Part shown: one piece after another, positions 35,601-49,135 of the stretch
How the letters are laid out: each line of letters begins with the position of its first letter
Numbering within the stretch: position 1 is the first letter of the stretch
Assembly (NCBI GenBank): GCA_039654915.1
Contig: CM077600.1
Location: 72,053,992-72,117,991, forward strand
Direction of reading: 5' to 3'
Length of the DNA stretch: 64,000 nucleotides
From: Aquilaria yunnanensis
Taxonomy: Eukaryota > Streptophyta > Magnoliopsida > Malvales > Thymelaeaceae
Made by a program: the position numbers and the translations under genes
The notes under the pieces: model-generated
What the model saw: the letters and a program-made list of their open reading frames with translations, nothing else
Told to the model about the DNA's origin: nothing
Database searches by the model: none

Positions 35601-37464
35601 GTTTTCCTAAGCATAACCTCACACAAAACATGGGTTTTTCATGAACACAAAGGCTAGTTTAAACAAGGAGGAACTAAGCTAAAACCAAAACACATTCTCA
35701 CCTCAAATAACTCTCAAAACTGTGGCCACCTCTTGGAGAAAACCAAACTCCTAAGCTCTCCCTTGCGACATATACACTTTTCCCCTTGATTTCTCACTTA
35801 CAAGCTCTCCTTCTCTTTTTTTCCTTTGGATTTTTAGTGAGGGCTTAGTGGTTTGGAGATGTTTTGGATGAAAGTATGAAATGAGGCAGAGAAAAGGATG
35901 ATTTTCTAGAGGTGAAGCTGTTTGTGGGTGTGAAAATAGGTGAAGAAGGAAGGGGGACTAAAGTAGTGGTAGTTAAAGTCTTTTGCATGGTTAGTAAATG
36001 TATAGGTTAATTAATCATGAGAAATGAAGGACTCGGCTCCTTTCCATTAAATGGAGACTCTAATCCTACCACATAAGCTCACACTTATAGGAAACATATT
36101 TACTTGACGGTACATTACATCCTTTTAACAATTGAGTCGAATAGCACCAAATGCTCCTCTATTTTTTCTTCCTTCTTGGTTCTTTTTTCAATTGGACAAA
36201 TACTTCTAAACGCATTTTGCACTCAATTCCAATTTTTAATTGTGGCATTCCATAGCTTGTATGTATGAATGTTGGCTTAATGAAGTTTCTGGCTTTGTAA
36301 AGGAAGGCTTTCTACAATGTGCATAACATGACAACATTATAGGTGAAATATTGTTCTCCATTGAAGAGATACTTCTAACTTCCTAGTTTTTTGATATGGT
36401 AATTTTCTTTTCTGTGATTGCTTGATTGATTGAATTTTTCAAATTTGGGAATGTTTAGGATTAAAATGCTTCTTATCTACCATATATCTTATAATGCCCT
36501 ATACTTGTTTGATAAATTGCCTAAACCAACTATGCTCTTTTTGTGCTTGTCAAACATGGTTTAAGGATATGCGGCCTTTGGAGGGCTTTTCTGTGAAGAC
36601 AAAATGCACACAAATATATAACCAAAATGATCGTGATATATCTCTAGGACAAAATGAAGAAAAACTATTATAGTAATCAAGACAATACCATATCAAAATA
36701 ACAAGTTTCATAAGATTAATTGTTTACAACTACCTTAAAATAAGATTAAAATTGAAACTTTCCATTGCCTTATATACTCTAATGATTCAAAGGATCTAGC
36801 ATCCATAACTTAGAAAAAATGTAATTATATATTTTTAAACTTTTTTTATTATTAATTGGAAAAAAATGATATGGATTTCCCATATACCTAGAAAGTTTAT
36901 GAAACACTAGTCATTTTAATTTTGTAGGTTCATATCAAACCGTAATGGTTGTCCATGCCCTATAAGCCCTGTCTGGCAACACATTACAGATAATTATTAT
37001 ATAAGAAAATAAAGTCAAGTAAAAAGTAGCCATAAATACTTGTAAAATTGCAAAGTTCTTTATTTCTTTTCTACCTTATCATTATGGACATAACTTACAG
37101 ATTCATGTAAAGGTTCTGCAACTTGAGTTCTAGTCACATTTCTCTATTATGTAATCACAATAGTTAGATTACCATGAAGCACTTAATTAATATGCAACAA
37201 GAACAAACATATAAAATTTGTGTTGTTTGAGATACCTGTGACAATTGACAAATCATTGGAGAAAATTGGCCACAATAGGTTGAACCTAGACTCAAGAAAT
37301 TATAATTTGAAACCTGTTGATATTTATTTTTATTCTTTTGGAATATAGAGACTAAAAAATCATTACAAAATAGTCAATATAGCATACCCTTAAGCTTTGA
37401 GTTATTGGCTAATCAGGAACCATGGAAATATTAGGCTCTCTTATTTAGATAAAATGATATAAAA
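32662..37464. other. Repeat-derived non-coding region
   Basis: No protein family was recognised over 4.8 kb. From about 34020 to 36250 the sequence has the look of a minus-strand LTR: non-coding, promoter-like CT/GA-rich zone at 35760-35990, and 'gcactcaattcc' blocks. No confirmed ends or target duplication were found. The remainder is AT-rich and featureless. Confidence 0.3.
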
Positions 37465-39678
37465 TTAATTAACTCTAGTGTGAAAAAAAAAAAACATGAC
37501 AAGAAGAAAGAAACAACCTTTGCCCCTCTCAAGCACTTTTTTTTTTTTGTTTCTATTTGGTTGTTTTTCCACCCAACTCTTTGGATGCTTTGAACCTTTA
37601 TAAGTTCTTTCCTTGTTTTTAAATCCTTTTGCCATGACAGCAACTAATTGTTCGTCCCTTGAGTCTTTTGTCGTAGTTGCACTAGAGAGCATCTCAGTGA
37701 ACATGAAGTTCTCTTGATCTCTACCAAACTCTTTGTTTAATATATCTTCAACCTTTTTGCTTAGTTCACTTGTGAACTTAGCAACCAACTTAAAAGTTTG
37801 CTCTGACTCAGTACCTCAAGATGCAAGTTTAATTAAGTTTGGAGATAAAGTCTTACACCGGACTATCACTTCTAGCTTGGTATTAGATAGAATCTGCCTC
37901 CCTCCAACATCTTGTATAATATCATCTCTAGCATTTCTAGTCCATCTTTTTCAGATATAGGGATCTAGAATCAATTTATGGTTTCTAACATCAAGAACTT
38001 TCACAACATGGCAACATAAAATGCCAAAAGTTTCAAACTTTGTAAAATTGCAAGTAAATTTCTGATCTAGCAAACTAGTAGAAACTTTATATTCTCCAAT
38101 ATCATCCGACAATGCAGTCACATATTCACAAGTTTCCCCGTTTTGAACACAACTCTTCATAATGGTAGCTTCATAAATATCATACTCATTCTGAAATTCT
38201 TTAAAAAATTTTGGTGTGTATGCTGTAACAACTTGGTTCATCATAGGTGATCTTTTCATCTTCAATCTAGGCAATTTTTTTGCCTTGCATCATATTCAGC
38301 CTTAATTCTTTGTAACTTTTGTCATTGACTACTCTTTCAAAATAATTGAAAAGTCATGGAATATCCAAGTTTGCTTTTAGGTAATGACGTAAATTTGCAT
38401 TCAAACTTTCAGCAATTTGTGTGCTTCTCATTCCATCCAAAAATGTTCTTTTCATGTATGCTTAGCTCATTTTTCCTAGACTTTGAATGTTGCATGTATC
38501 CATCGACTGTCTTCAATATCATAATGAGAAGAGTAAAATCTCCCAAAGAGCATGTAGCTCACTAACATCTTCATACTCATAGTTGCATGCTTTAAAATTA
38601 GAAAGGAAACTATCTTCTCCTGCAAGACAGTTACCCACATTTTTCAAAGCACTTAGACACAAGTGCCAAGTACATAAACCATGATAATTTTCAAGCATTA
38701 CCAAAGAAATAGCCTTTGAAATAGCTGAATCTTGATCTATAAAGATTGCCTTTGGCCTTTTTTGCAACATTGTCTCCAAGAATGTTTGAAACAACCATTC
38801 AAAATACTCAGCTATCCGTTATATAGAAGTGCTGCAGCAAATATAACTATTCTCTATTATGGTCTAGCAAATAACCCCAATAGACAAAACTCATTGTTGG
38901 TCCTATATGTGGTATCAAATGTAATTGCATCACTAAAATGGTAAAATGGTTATAGTCTATGATCATCTTTGCATCAGCCCAGAAAATATTAGTTACTTGC
39001 TTTTCAATAACCCATTGTATAGCATAGAAGAAATAAGGATTTTCTTGAAATTGTTGCTAAAAATACTTAAGTAGGCTTCCAACTTCTCCATATTCCATGC
39101 TACACTTTCGTCGACTTTGAAGATAATTGTTTTGATCCTTTAAAAGAGACCCAAGTTATCTCTTCCACCAACTTGTTGACTCATAAGCTCATGAATGCTC
39201 TTTGGTCTCAATCCCAAATCATCTGCTCATTCAATTAAGCATTTTTTAGGCTCTGATATTTTTCTTTGTGATGACATCATATGAGAGCATGCTCTATTGT
39301 GAAAAGGTTGATTATGTTGTTCCTGAAATCCAAAAATCTGATATTTTCCCTTATTTTCATCAAGTGAAATCTTCATCGGCACTAAACAACCAGTTCTCAT
39401 TTCAGCTTGAGGATTTTTTACATCCATGTCCATTTTTTCCACACCTTTCTGACCCTTTTTGCTACAGACAAATTTTCTATATATAATTTCATTAGTCTTA
39501 TGATCCCTATTTCCATATTCTCTTTTAATGCTAAATCACATGATCCTCCATAAAGATTATAAAACCTATATGCATCATCTTCTGTATCAAACTCCATACA
39601 TATTTGTGGTGTGTAGTCCATTATTACCTCATTTTCAGAACATTCAATTTGCTCATCCACTTCTAATATTGATGTCAT
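37465..39678 (-). pseudogene. FAR1-RELATED SEQUENCE (FRS) type gene, broken
   Basis: Pieces occur in order on the minus strand. First is a FAR1 DNA-binding domain (39678 to about 39228; MEFDTEDDAYRFYNLYG, then RTGCLVPMKISLDENKGKY in another frame). Then comes a linker with QQVGGRDNLG. The MULE-type transposase domain follows (about 39010-38519; FFYAIQ, TNIFWADAK, KAIFIDQDSAISKAISLVM). A SWIM zinc-finger region lies near 38060 (KFETFGILCCHVVKVLD), and a C-terminal tail ends near 37465. FRS/FHY3 proteins are transcription factors derived from Mutator-like transposases. This copy has a frameshift near 39430, stops after 39227 and in the linker, and the second Cys of the SWIM CxC motif is Phe (CNF). 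No Mutator ends were found around it, so a dead host gene copy is as likely as a dead transposon. Confidence 0.85.
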
Positions 39679-40788
39679 GCTTATACTCTGTTGGATGAAA
39701 ATAAAAAAATGGTTGAAAAAATATATGGTACTTCATCAAAGTAAAATTAGAATTATTATATAAAGTTTATATCGATTAAAACATGGAATTTAAGAATATA
39801 ACTTATATAGTCCATATAAAAAGAAACAAAGAACTACTAATTTTGTTTTCTCTTGTAGCACAAAATTTTTATTTGTGAATACTTACCTTGGTTGGAAACC
39901 TTGCTAGGAATTGTGGTTGAAGCCAAAACTTTTTGAAGATCCAAGACCTTGAGCATGAGAGAAAAACACAAGTATTTGTTTTTTTGTAAATTGCTAGATG
40001 AAGGGAAAAAAACAGAGATGGAGTTATGGAATAAAATAGAGAATTATGATGTTTTATATCTCTTCCGATATTGAAGCCGATCAATTAAGGTAAGAAAAGA
40101 TCAATACGTGGAGGGAAAATTTTGAAATTTTTGTTTCTATATTGAAGACTAATGAAGTGTAAACTAACAAAGGAGAAAAAACAAAAACAACTGGGATGGA
40201 TGGTAATTTTATGTGAGAACATAAAACTTATTCTTAGTCATTGATCAATAAATTAAACACATGTAAGCATTTGGGCATTAGGCTGGTATATCGATTTAAT
40301 TGAGATAAGCTGGATTTGAGAAATGACTATGTTTTTTGTGTTGATTTTCTGCCTCATTAGTAGGTTGCCTCCCTCCCACAAGTGCACAAGGGGTGGATGG
40401 GTTAAAAGGTGCTTAAATCCTTGGATAAAAGGATACCACCACCATAAAATTCTCAACTAGGTCTCCATTTGAACCTTAAATCTTAGATTTTCTTCCCTCC
40501 ACTTTTAACCATGTATTTTCCTTCCTTTAACTAGGGTTAACTCTCGTTTACCATGTTTGACTTAGGTTTGACCAGGTCTGACCAACCAAAATTACCAAAA
40601 TGCCCTCCTTAGCTTTTTTTGCAAGAAAAGTCTCAAACATGGTCAATTTAACTCCAAAATTCACCAAATGGTTTCAAACACCATTTCCCACCTTATCAAA
40701 CCCATTTTGACCATGTTTTACCTAGAAATTACCTTTTTGACGTTTCTTGCTTCCTTAGCAAGAAAAAGCCAATCTTTGGTCAACTCAA
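39679..40788. other. Upstream flank of the FRS pseudogene, no gene
   Basis: May hold the old promoter and leader of the FRS copy. No protein, RNA or terminal repeat was recognised. Confidence 0.35.
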
Positions 40789-41140
40789 GTTCGAGCCAAT
40801 TCATTTTAACTTAAGTCAACATAATCCAAAATGTCTTATTTTTATTTTTACGTCATTTTACCTAGAGCCAATTTCATTTGAAATCCAATATTATGTAGAT
40901 GTAACAATCCATTTAAAAATAAATGTTTATGATGTTATTAAATTTTTATGAATTTTTTAATGCCTAAACTAGAAAATTCATAAAAATTTAGTAAGATTAT
41001 AGAGATTGTATTTTCAATAAATCATTGTACCTATATAATATTGAATTTTAAATAAAATTAGCTCCAACTAAAAAAGATGTAAAAATAAAAATAAGCCATT
41101 TGAATTAAGTTAATTTAAGTTAATGAATTGGCTCAAATTT
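40789..41140. mobile_element. Foldback MITE
   Basis: Two arms of about 140 bp are inverted copies. Shared blocks include 'gagccaattcatt', 'cttatttttatttttac' and 'caatattat', centred near 40965. The outermost bases are TTCGAGCC at the left and GGCTCAAA at the right. A clear target duplication was not found, so the superfamily is open. Confidence 0.7.
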
Positions 41141-41268
41141 CATCGAGATGTTCATTTCACTTCTAGAAATTGAATTTTATCTTCTTTGGTGACATTTTGA
41201 CCCTTGACTAGCTAAATTACCATTCTGTCCCTAGTTGCCCTTATGGTCAATTTACCACAGATTTTAAT

Positions 41269-44065
41269 TGACACGGCTCCTCATGGGCCTGCCCAGGAAG
41301 TCTATGGGAACTTATCCCGCACTAGTCACAATTGACTAATCGATTATGTGCACACTAGTTAAAACCTTTATGTTTCTAGTTAATTAATCTTACTATGCAG
41401 TCATGTGTGAGTATGTGCTTTGACTTGATCAATAAAATAAGGAAATGATACTTAAAACATTGCCATGGCATTTTATTAAAACCTAACATCACAATCATCA
41501 AAGCATACAAAGCATTTATATGGTTAGCTACACATAATCAGCCGTGTGTGAACATCTAAACAAAAGTACACTATGCTCACACCCAAGAGCGACTCTAGAA
41601 TACACTACTCTTACATGAACATTAGAGACAAACTAGTTTATGAAAACTATACACTGAACCATACTACTAAGATCCATAACTAAGCTCCCACCTTAGACCA
41701 ACTTTTGGTGGCAAGCTCCAAAGCCCTCCCTTGTGCTTCACTAGCCTCTATTGACCAATAGACAACTATAGTTAGTACCATAACTTAACCAACAAGTGAA
41801 CCACAAACTAGAATCACAAAGATTAAAATAAACAATATACCCATTTGTAAGCTTAGCTCAACAATCGTCAATGGTTGTTAGCTTAACAATACCCAAAATC
41901 TGTACAAAAAAAGCTAAGGGAGTGAGAATCAAAGATTCTTAATAAGGGATCTTTCAACCTGCAAGAAAAATACTGAGGACACACATATATACAATATATC
42001 AAGTCTACTGCGCATGCTTTTAGTATAAGGGTTAACATATGTGCATATATTCAAGTCCCTTAGGACCCCTTCTCATCCTAGTCCTCTCACAGGCATCACT
42101 TTGTACCTAGCGAGTTCTAGCCCCTAACTCAGTCCTAGTAAGCCTTAGCTTACCAATTTAGTAACTTCAACCTTTTCTTAATTGTTGTGCAGATAAACGT
42201 GGTGGATACACCTCGCTTGAGTCCCAAAGAACTCACTAGGTGTACTAAGCCTCCACATAGTGCTTTAAGTCCTTGGACTTCCCTAGGTCACTTGTGTACT
42301 AAGCTTCCACCTTAAATCCTTGCCAAGAGTTCACTAGGCTTTCACTTGTTCCTCATGTAACCTTGCCTAGGCTATAAGTGCACTAAACCTTTACTAAAGG
42401 CATATACCTATCCACCATTACTTGGTTCACCCTAGTAGAGTGACAATGACCATGGTTGGACTCATTTACTAGGTTCTTTTAAACCCACCTAGGTGCACTA
42501 AGGTTCCTACATCAAGGACTTAAATCCAAAGGCCCAACTAGGCTTCCGATGGTACTAAACCTTGCACCTGACTAACGGTGCTAATTTATGGCCAAACATG
42601 CCTTTACTTTGGACTAAAATACATCTAAACCAGGGAAATTCCAGGCATGGTGAAGGCATGTAAATAATATTGATCCGTTTTAGCTTTGTGTGAAATCTTG
42701 AATTGCCTTAATTAGACAACCGAATAAAAAGTTATGGCAAAAAATACTACAGCATGTCAATGTTATTGAGTGCTAGCACCTAGGCGCCGGAACTAGCACT
42801 GTAATGCCAAAGGCCATTTTCTTTGGATTCCAAAAGGGGTCCTAGGCTCTGGGGCACTACCTGGAGCCTAGGCGCAAGGTACCCAAGGCTTGAACCTTCC
42901 CCTATGTGCTTAAGGCTCTTTAAGGGCTTCCAATGCCTCCCAATGGCCTTAAGAACGCCTCAACTTACCTCAAACCTACATGTACACATGCCCTAGGCCA
43001 TAATGCACCATTTAAACCAATCCTATGGTGTCCATAAACATCACACAAATCACCAAAACCTCACTAGTCCACCATGTTCATCACCATCCACTAACTAACA
43101 CCATACACAAAACTACTTGAATTCTATCATAAGCTAGTTATGAATGGCATCACATATGCATGAATCATAAATCCTTTACCTCAATTAACCTTGAACTAGC
43201 AGCAATCAAGTACCACAAGCCAAAAACATCACAATCCAAGGCTCCATTAAGGATTTTCCTAGGTTCCAAAACAATACAAGGTTCATGGCAATAAATTAGC
43301 ACAAACCTAACAAAAGCCAAGCTTAATTGAGCTCAAGAAACATGTAAACTTCAAGACCAATGAGTTACCTCACAAATTCAAGCAAGCTTAAGCATGAAAA
43401 TACCCCATGATGCTTCAAAGGTGCAAAAGTAGTACAAAACAAGCTACCTCCCACTTGGGCACCATGGAAGCCTTCCAAATTTGCCAAGAAACCAAAAAAT
43501 TGAAGTGGATTAAGCAAGAGATGGAGAGGGGAAGAGAGAGCTGCGAATTTTGGGGCTAAATTGGGTGAATAATGGCAGCCTCAACCCCTCCAACATATTT
43601 ATAAACCAATAAACATTCCCCCCCTAAACTTTTTAAGTTTTTGCAAAAGAACACTTTCCTCAAATAGTAACTAGGGTAATCAACACATAAGCAAAAGCTT
43701 AATTAACTTGGGTTTTAATTTTTAAAACATGATTTTGACTCCTGGGATTCATCCTGACCCTTCAAGGTGCAAAATGATGCTTTTACCCTTGGGCAAACTT
43801 AGTGCCATAAACCACTCAAAACCAATGAAACCTTAAATAACTTACTTGATCTTGCTAATTCACCTCTAATTAAGGTACTTAAGCTAGGAATTTATAAATT
43901 TACCTTGCTCACTAAGCATTCACTAGAGGGGCCATAACATTAATCCTATGAACTCCAATGACTATTGACTTATTGACTTGACTTGAACTTAGCTTGCAAG
44001 CCTAACCTAATCAAGGATCATGCAATAAAATAAATTAATTATCTGTTAAAATGAGGGTTCTCACA
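41269..44065 (-). mobile_element. Solo LTR related to the gypsy element at 45630
   Basis: It begins TGACACGGCTCC and ends ...GGTTCTCACA, i.e. TG...CA. Its left 120 bp align with the starts of both LTRs of the chromovirus (TGACAGGGCC, TGACATGGCC), including the 'caattg.cta' block. On the minus strand it starts TGTGAGAACC, typical of Tekay/Del LTRs. A TATA-like 'tttataaa' lies at about 43600. No internal coding region adjoins it. The 5-bp flanks (ttaat, atcta) do not match. Confidence 0.7.
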
Positions 44066-45629
44066 ATCTACAGCACCTAAATAACTAATTTTATAGGGAA
44101 AAAGGAATTACTTAAGTGAAGTTAAACTTTAAAAGGGGGTCATGTTCTTTTTTCAAATTTTTATTTCTCTTTTTACATGAAAAGAGCGCTGCATGAGAAA
44201 ATAAGAAAGAAAGAGAAAATTGAAGTAATTGTTAATCTATATTGCCAAGTCATGATTGAAAAAAAAAAAGTAAAGGATCCATCATTTTATTCTTCTAACT
44301 TTTATATTAGTTTTGAGTTTGCGTGGTCCACGTAAAGATAAAAGTGGGGTCCAAGTAATATCTTACAAACCTCTTGTGCATGCTTTTATAAAAAAGAAAA
44401 AAAATGGTCTTCATGGACCCAACTTTTTTTCAAATGCATCAGCCACTGGTTTTTGTGTTTACTAGTTTGAGAATGAGTTGTGTAGTAAGTAATATGAATT
44501 TTGGTGCATCATGAGCACTTGTCATTGCTTAATTACATAGTGTTTCTTGCTATCAAGAGCTATAAAATGGTTTATTTCTTGCTTAGTATTTCCTTACTAA
44601 GTTTCTTAGAAACTCATTATTTTTTTTGCAAATATTGACCAAGAACATTTCAATTGCCGGCTTGTCAAAAGATTTTGTGTCTTGAACTTGTTGGTTTGTG
44701 GTTTGTTCATAAGGAGTTTCAATTGTTGTTTCTCTGTTAGTTGTGCTATAAAGTCGGTTCTAACTTAATGGCTTTTAGTAGTGTAGATATCTGTGGGAAG
44801 TCTTGGAGTAATCTTGCTTTGGTGGAGTAGTAGATTTCTACTTTAAAATGTTATCAGAGCCAGACTTGACCACCTGATTCAACCAAGAGTGCACTTGGGT
44901 TTTTTTTATAAACGATGGGCCAAAACAAATATTTTTCTAAACTATAGTCCTTAAAAGAAAATTTGACCAATTTTAAGGAGGTGATAGAATGCATTTACCT
45001 TCAGATTCTTAAGAAAATTATGGATATTTATAATTTTAGGTGGTCTAGGCCTCTGTTAGCCTCCTTTAGCTTTGGCCTTGCGTTCAGCAACAAACCTTTG
45101 ATACCTATGGCCATGGTTTTGGCTCAGACATAGAATGGTTAAAACTCAAAAGCAGCTAAACCTGCTTTAAACCACAAAAAACGGTTAAATCATCTGCTAG
45201 TTGAATTGCAACTAAACCATTCACAGAGAAGTCTAGAGAAGAGAAGCCTTGAACTTCAGTGTAATAGACTGCAACTCAACTATTCAACATATTTTTCCCC
45301 AACTCCATAAGAGATCAATTGTGGAGCAACAGAAACAAGCAACCATTGCAAAAAAGCGCAAACATCTAATGGAAAAAATAAAACAGAGGAAAAGGACTAG
45401 ATTGAGAAACGAAGGAACAAGAAATTAAAGGACACAATTAAAATAAGGGTAGTTTTTTTAGAATTTGATCTAATTAAACAAGGAAATAAAATGGAAGAAT
45501 GGAAGTCAAAGGAAAAATAAAAGAAAGACAATGGAACTCATGTTCGCTGCAAACATATATATCTTCCTTTAAGGTCCTATCATTCACTCATAGCCATTGC
45601 TTATAGAATGTGTTTGCCCCGACAGTTTA
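44066..45629 (+). other. Non-coding stretch with a retroelement LTR end and primer-binding site
   Basis: At 44849-44861 the sequence tgttatcagagcc resembles a primer-binding site for initiator methionine tRNA. The preceding 400-700 bp, with a 'ctataaaatgg' box near 44560, look like a plus-strand LTR. Neither a matching second LTR nor coding sequence follows. The rest (44870-45629) is unassigned. Confidence 0.35.
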
Positions 45630-46359
45630 TGACAGGGCCACCCTTGGCCCTGCCCAACAAGCCTGTGAGAATGAATCTCATGGTGGTTGTAATTGGCTAG
45701 TTATTTGTGTGTGAATTAAAATTTTAGGATGCTACTTGATTAACCTAGAGAAATGCAAGATGTGTGTTCTTTAAGCTTTGACTTGTGTAAAAGAAAACCA
45801 TAAAACATTCACTTGGTCAAGGCACTTTTCACAGAAATCAAGTTCAAATAGCCAAAGCATACAAAGTCAACATTTCTGTAATCGTTACTATAGATAATAA
45901 CTATGTGAGGGCATTCAACAAAAGTAGACTAATGCTCCTAACTCAAAAGCAACCGTAGAGTCTAAAGCTCAAAACATAGATATGGGAGGCAACTAGGCAT
46001 ATAATATATACAAGTCTTTTACTAAGATCCCCCCAACTAACTCCAATATTAAAGGTAAGTTCTAATGGTGAGTCACAAAAGTCTATCCACATGCTACTAG
46101 CCTCTGTGGCCAAGAAAATACAATAGTTAGTACTATTACTTAACCAACAAGTAACCATGGAAACTAGAATCATAAAGATTCTCAAAGCAATGTACCTGCA
46201 ACAACAGACTACCATGACAACTATCAGCGGTTATTAGGCCCAACAATGTAACATAAACAAGGGAGTGAGAATTTAAGAATTCTCAGTAAGGGGTCTTCAC
46301 TTGCAAGAAAGTGTTGGAATTCTTGGCACACCAAGATCCTTTTAAGGTAGGATTTGAGC

Positions 46360-46745
46360 TCATTGAGCTAACTCTAGCTTGAACAACTATCTAAGGCAGC
46401 TAGAAGTAGCTCCCTTTAGCTCAAGTTAGCTTATGTCAGCTCACTGTAGCTATAAGTAGCTCAGAGTAGCTGGACTTCAGCTCAAGTCAGCTCACTTCAG
46501 CTATAAGTAGCTCAAAGTAGCTGGACTTCAGCTCAAGTTAGCTCAAGTCAGCTCAAGTCAGCTCACTTCAGCTATAAGTGGCTCAAAGTAGCTGGACTTT
46601 AGCTCAAGTTAGCTCAAGTCAGCTCAAGTCAGCTCAAGTCAGCTCACTTCAGCTTCTGGTAGCTGAGTGTAGCTGGACTTCAGTTCACTTCAGCTGAGAG
46701 CAGCTAACTCCAGCTCAAGGTCAGCTCTAGGAGCTGGACCTCAGT
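46360..46745. repeat. AGCT-rich minisatellite in the solo LTR
   Basis: The 10-base unit agctcaagtc and variants repeat for almost 400 bases. They are grouped in a higher-order unit of roughly 70-90 bases that contains 'agctataagtagctcaaagt'. The palindrome AGCT recurs close to every 10 bases. Confidence 0.9.
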
Positions 46746-47263
46746 TCATGGTGCTTGGTTGGAGCTCAAAGGAGCTCAATGGTGCATAAGTAGCATAGTG
46801 AGCTAGCTTTGTGCCAGCTCACCTTGCTTTTAGCTCATAACCACCAAGAGACACATCTTTTGTGTAAAGGTATGTCTCTTCATCAAAAGAGATGACTATT
46901 GGCTAAAAGAGCATGTCCTTTCATCCAAAGGAAGTGTTCCTTGAGTGAAAAGACATGTATATTAGGCCATAAGGTAGTTATGGGGTGGTTATAGGCCAAA
47001 AGAAGTGTTTCTTGGCTCTAAAAGACATGTATTTTCGCCCATAAGGTAGTTATGGGTGGTTATAGGCCAAATGAAGTGTTCCTTGGCTCTAAAAGACATG
47101 TATTTTCGCCCATAAGGTAGTTATGGGTGGTTATAGGCTAAAGGAAGTGTTTCTTGGCTAAAAGACATGTATTTTCGCCACCATACATGACCCTTAGCCA
47201 AAGGAAGTGTTCTTTGGCTTAAAAGACACCTTTCTTGGTGTAAAGGTGTGCCTTTTGGTCATC

Positions 47264-47271
47264 TATAAATA
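47264..47271 (+). promoter_or_regulatory. TATA box of the solo LTR
   Basis: TATAAATA in the context ctataaatagcc, with a leader-like sequence downstream. This is the expected place for the U3/R border of a plant LTR. Confidence 0.6.
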
Positions 47272-49135
47272 GCCTTTAGTGGCTGGCCATTTTAAGTACG
47301 AATTTGCACTCTATTTGCTCCATTTTCTTGAGAGAAAATCGTTCTCCTCCTATTTCCTTTAGAGGCCGAAATATTAAACACTTCTTGAGAGCATTGTGGG
47401 TGGATTTACATAGAGATTGTTCATCTCTATTCAAGCTTCAAGGTGCCCCTCTAAGATCAAGTTCTCCCTCAAGTTTTCACCAAAGATAACCAAGAAGAAA
47501 GGTGCACATTCTCTCTTGGTTTAGTAGCATGCTAGGTTTGAATTATTTACATGAATGTTCTTAGTAGCATGCTAGGATTTATTTGACACAACATGTATGT
47601 AAAATTGATATGTTCTATAGCATGTTATATCAACTGCATGAATAATATGTTAAAGAATTAGTATTATGTATATCTATATCCATGTTGAATTCAAATGAAC
47701 AAATATGCATGTGGCATATATATGAGTAGATAACATAAAAGTATGTTATCATAAGATCCTGAAAATCTTCAGAAAGATACTAAGGACAACACATATATGA
47801 ACATATGTAATTTGCTGTGAGCTCGTACAACTTGAGGCTAAACTTATGCACATAGGTTTCAGTCCCTTAGGACTTGTCCTCACCTAGTCCTTGAACTACA
47901 AGGCAAAGCCTTGTTTACTACCAAGCACAACTTACTAGCCTAACCAGTGAGAATTCACTAGTTAAAAGTCCATCATGTTGTACAGGGGCACTATGGTAGG
48001 ACTAATGTCAACTAGGCTTTAAAGACCCACTAGCTGCACTAAGTTTCCACATTAAAACCTCATGCCCGATGGCATGGCTAAGTCAATGATGGTACTAAAC
48101 CTTTCACCCAAGCTAGTGATGCCTTATTGTGACCCTTCATTAACTAGTTTTCTTACTTATGGTAAAAGTAACCATTAAAGCTTAAGAAACCTCCTAGGTC
48201 TCAAAGGAGTTTTGGAGGTCTTAGAGGAATTTTGGAATACTTTAACCCCTAGGTACCCTAAGCACCCCCTCAGGGCTCCTCTTGAACCCTTGAGCAAAAT
48301 TGGAAATTTTTTGCCAACATAACTACGGTGACACGTCGCCATAGTTATCAACTTGCCCACTAACTAATGCTATTGCCAAAACTACTTGATTTCATCAAGC
48401 AAATGTACTCCAACAACATTAATCAAGAATAAAACCATAACTCCCTTACCTTGATTGCAAGAACCAAGCAACTCTTCCACAAAATCAAAGTTCCACGAAG
48501 TTCTACCTAAGTTCCAAGCAAACCAAAACACAAGACACTAAATTACTTACTTCTAACCAAAACCCAAGCTTCCAAACACCAAATAAATAAGAAATCACCA
48601 TAAACACACTTGTTACCTAGCATAAAAAATAGGGGCTAGCTGGAAATGTGATTCCAAGCTTTAAAAACATGAAATTCCACTTGAATTAAGCTTCCTTTAG
48701 CATATATACCCTTGGTGGCTTCAATTTTCACCAAAATCACTTGGTTTTGAGCCTCAATTCATGATGAAATCAAGGAATTGAGGATGAACTTGAGTTTAAA
48801 GCAAAATGGCAGCCATCCTCACTTTACCAAGTTTTATACCATTTTAAGCACCAAGCCACTGAAGTTTATAAAAAGTTACAAAAAACCCCTTTCCTTAAAT
48901 AGTAACTATAGTCAAACCTTCGGCAAATCTTGTTTATTTGAGTTAAGTTTGGGTTTAAAGTAAAGGTTAAGTTTCCAAAACTCATTTAACTCTCGGAAGA
49001 TGGCCCAACACTTAGGGACACAAAAATTGCCTTTTTGGCCCCGAACATTATTTGGTGTCTTAAACTCCTCGGAACTTAGTGAACTTTGCTTAACAAACTG
49101 ATTCTTGCCATGTGAACTTGAAATAAGGTTCTGAA

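Larger units (their letters stand above)
46312..47771 (+). mobile_element. Solo LTR inside the chromovirus 3' LTR
   Basis: Starts TGTTGGAATT and ends ...AATCTTCA (TG...CA). The flank GAAAG is identical on both sides (46307-46311 and 47772-47776). The right LTR of the host element shows the unoccupied site. It holds an AGCT-rich minisatellite, three copies of a roughly 70-bp repeat (about 46925-47230), and a TATA box (tataaata, 47264-47271) near its right third. The layout and TGTTGG start resemble a copia-type LTR, but without coding sequence the superfamily is unproven. Confidence 0.9.
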
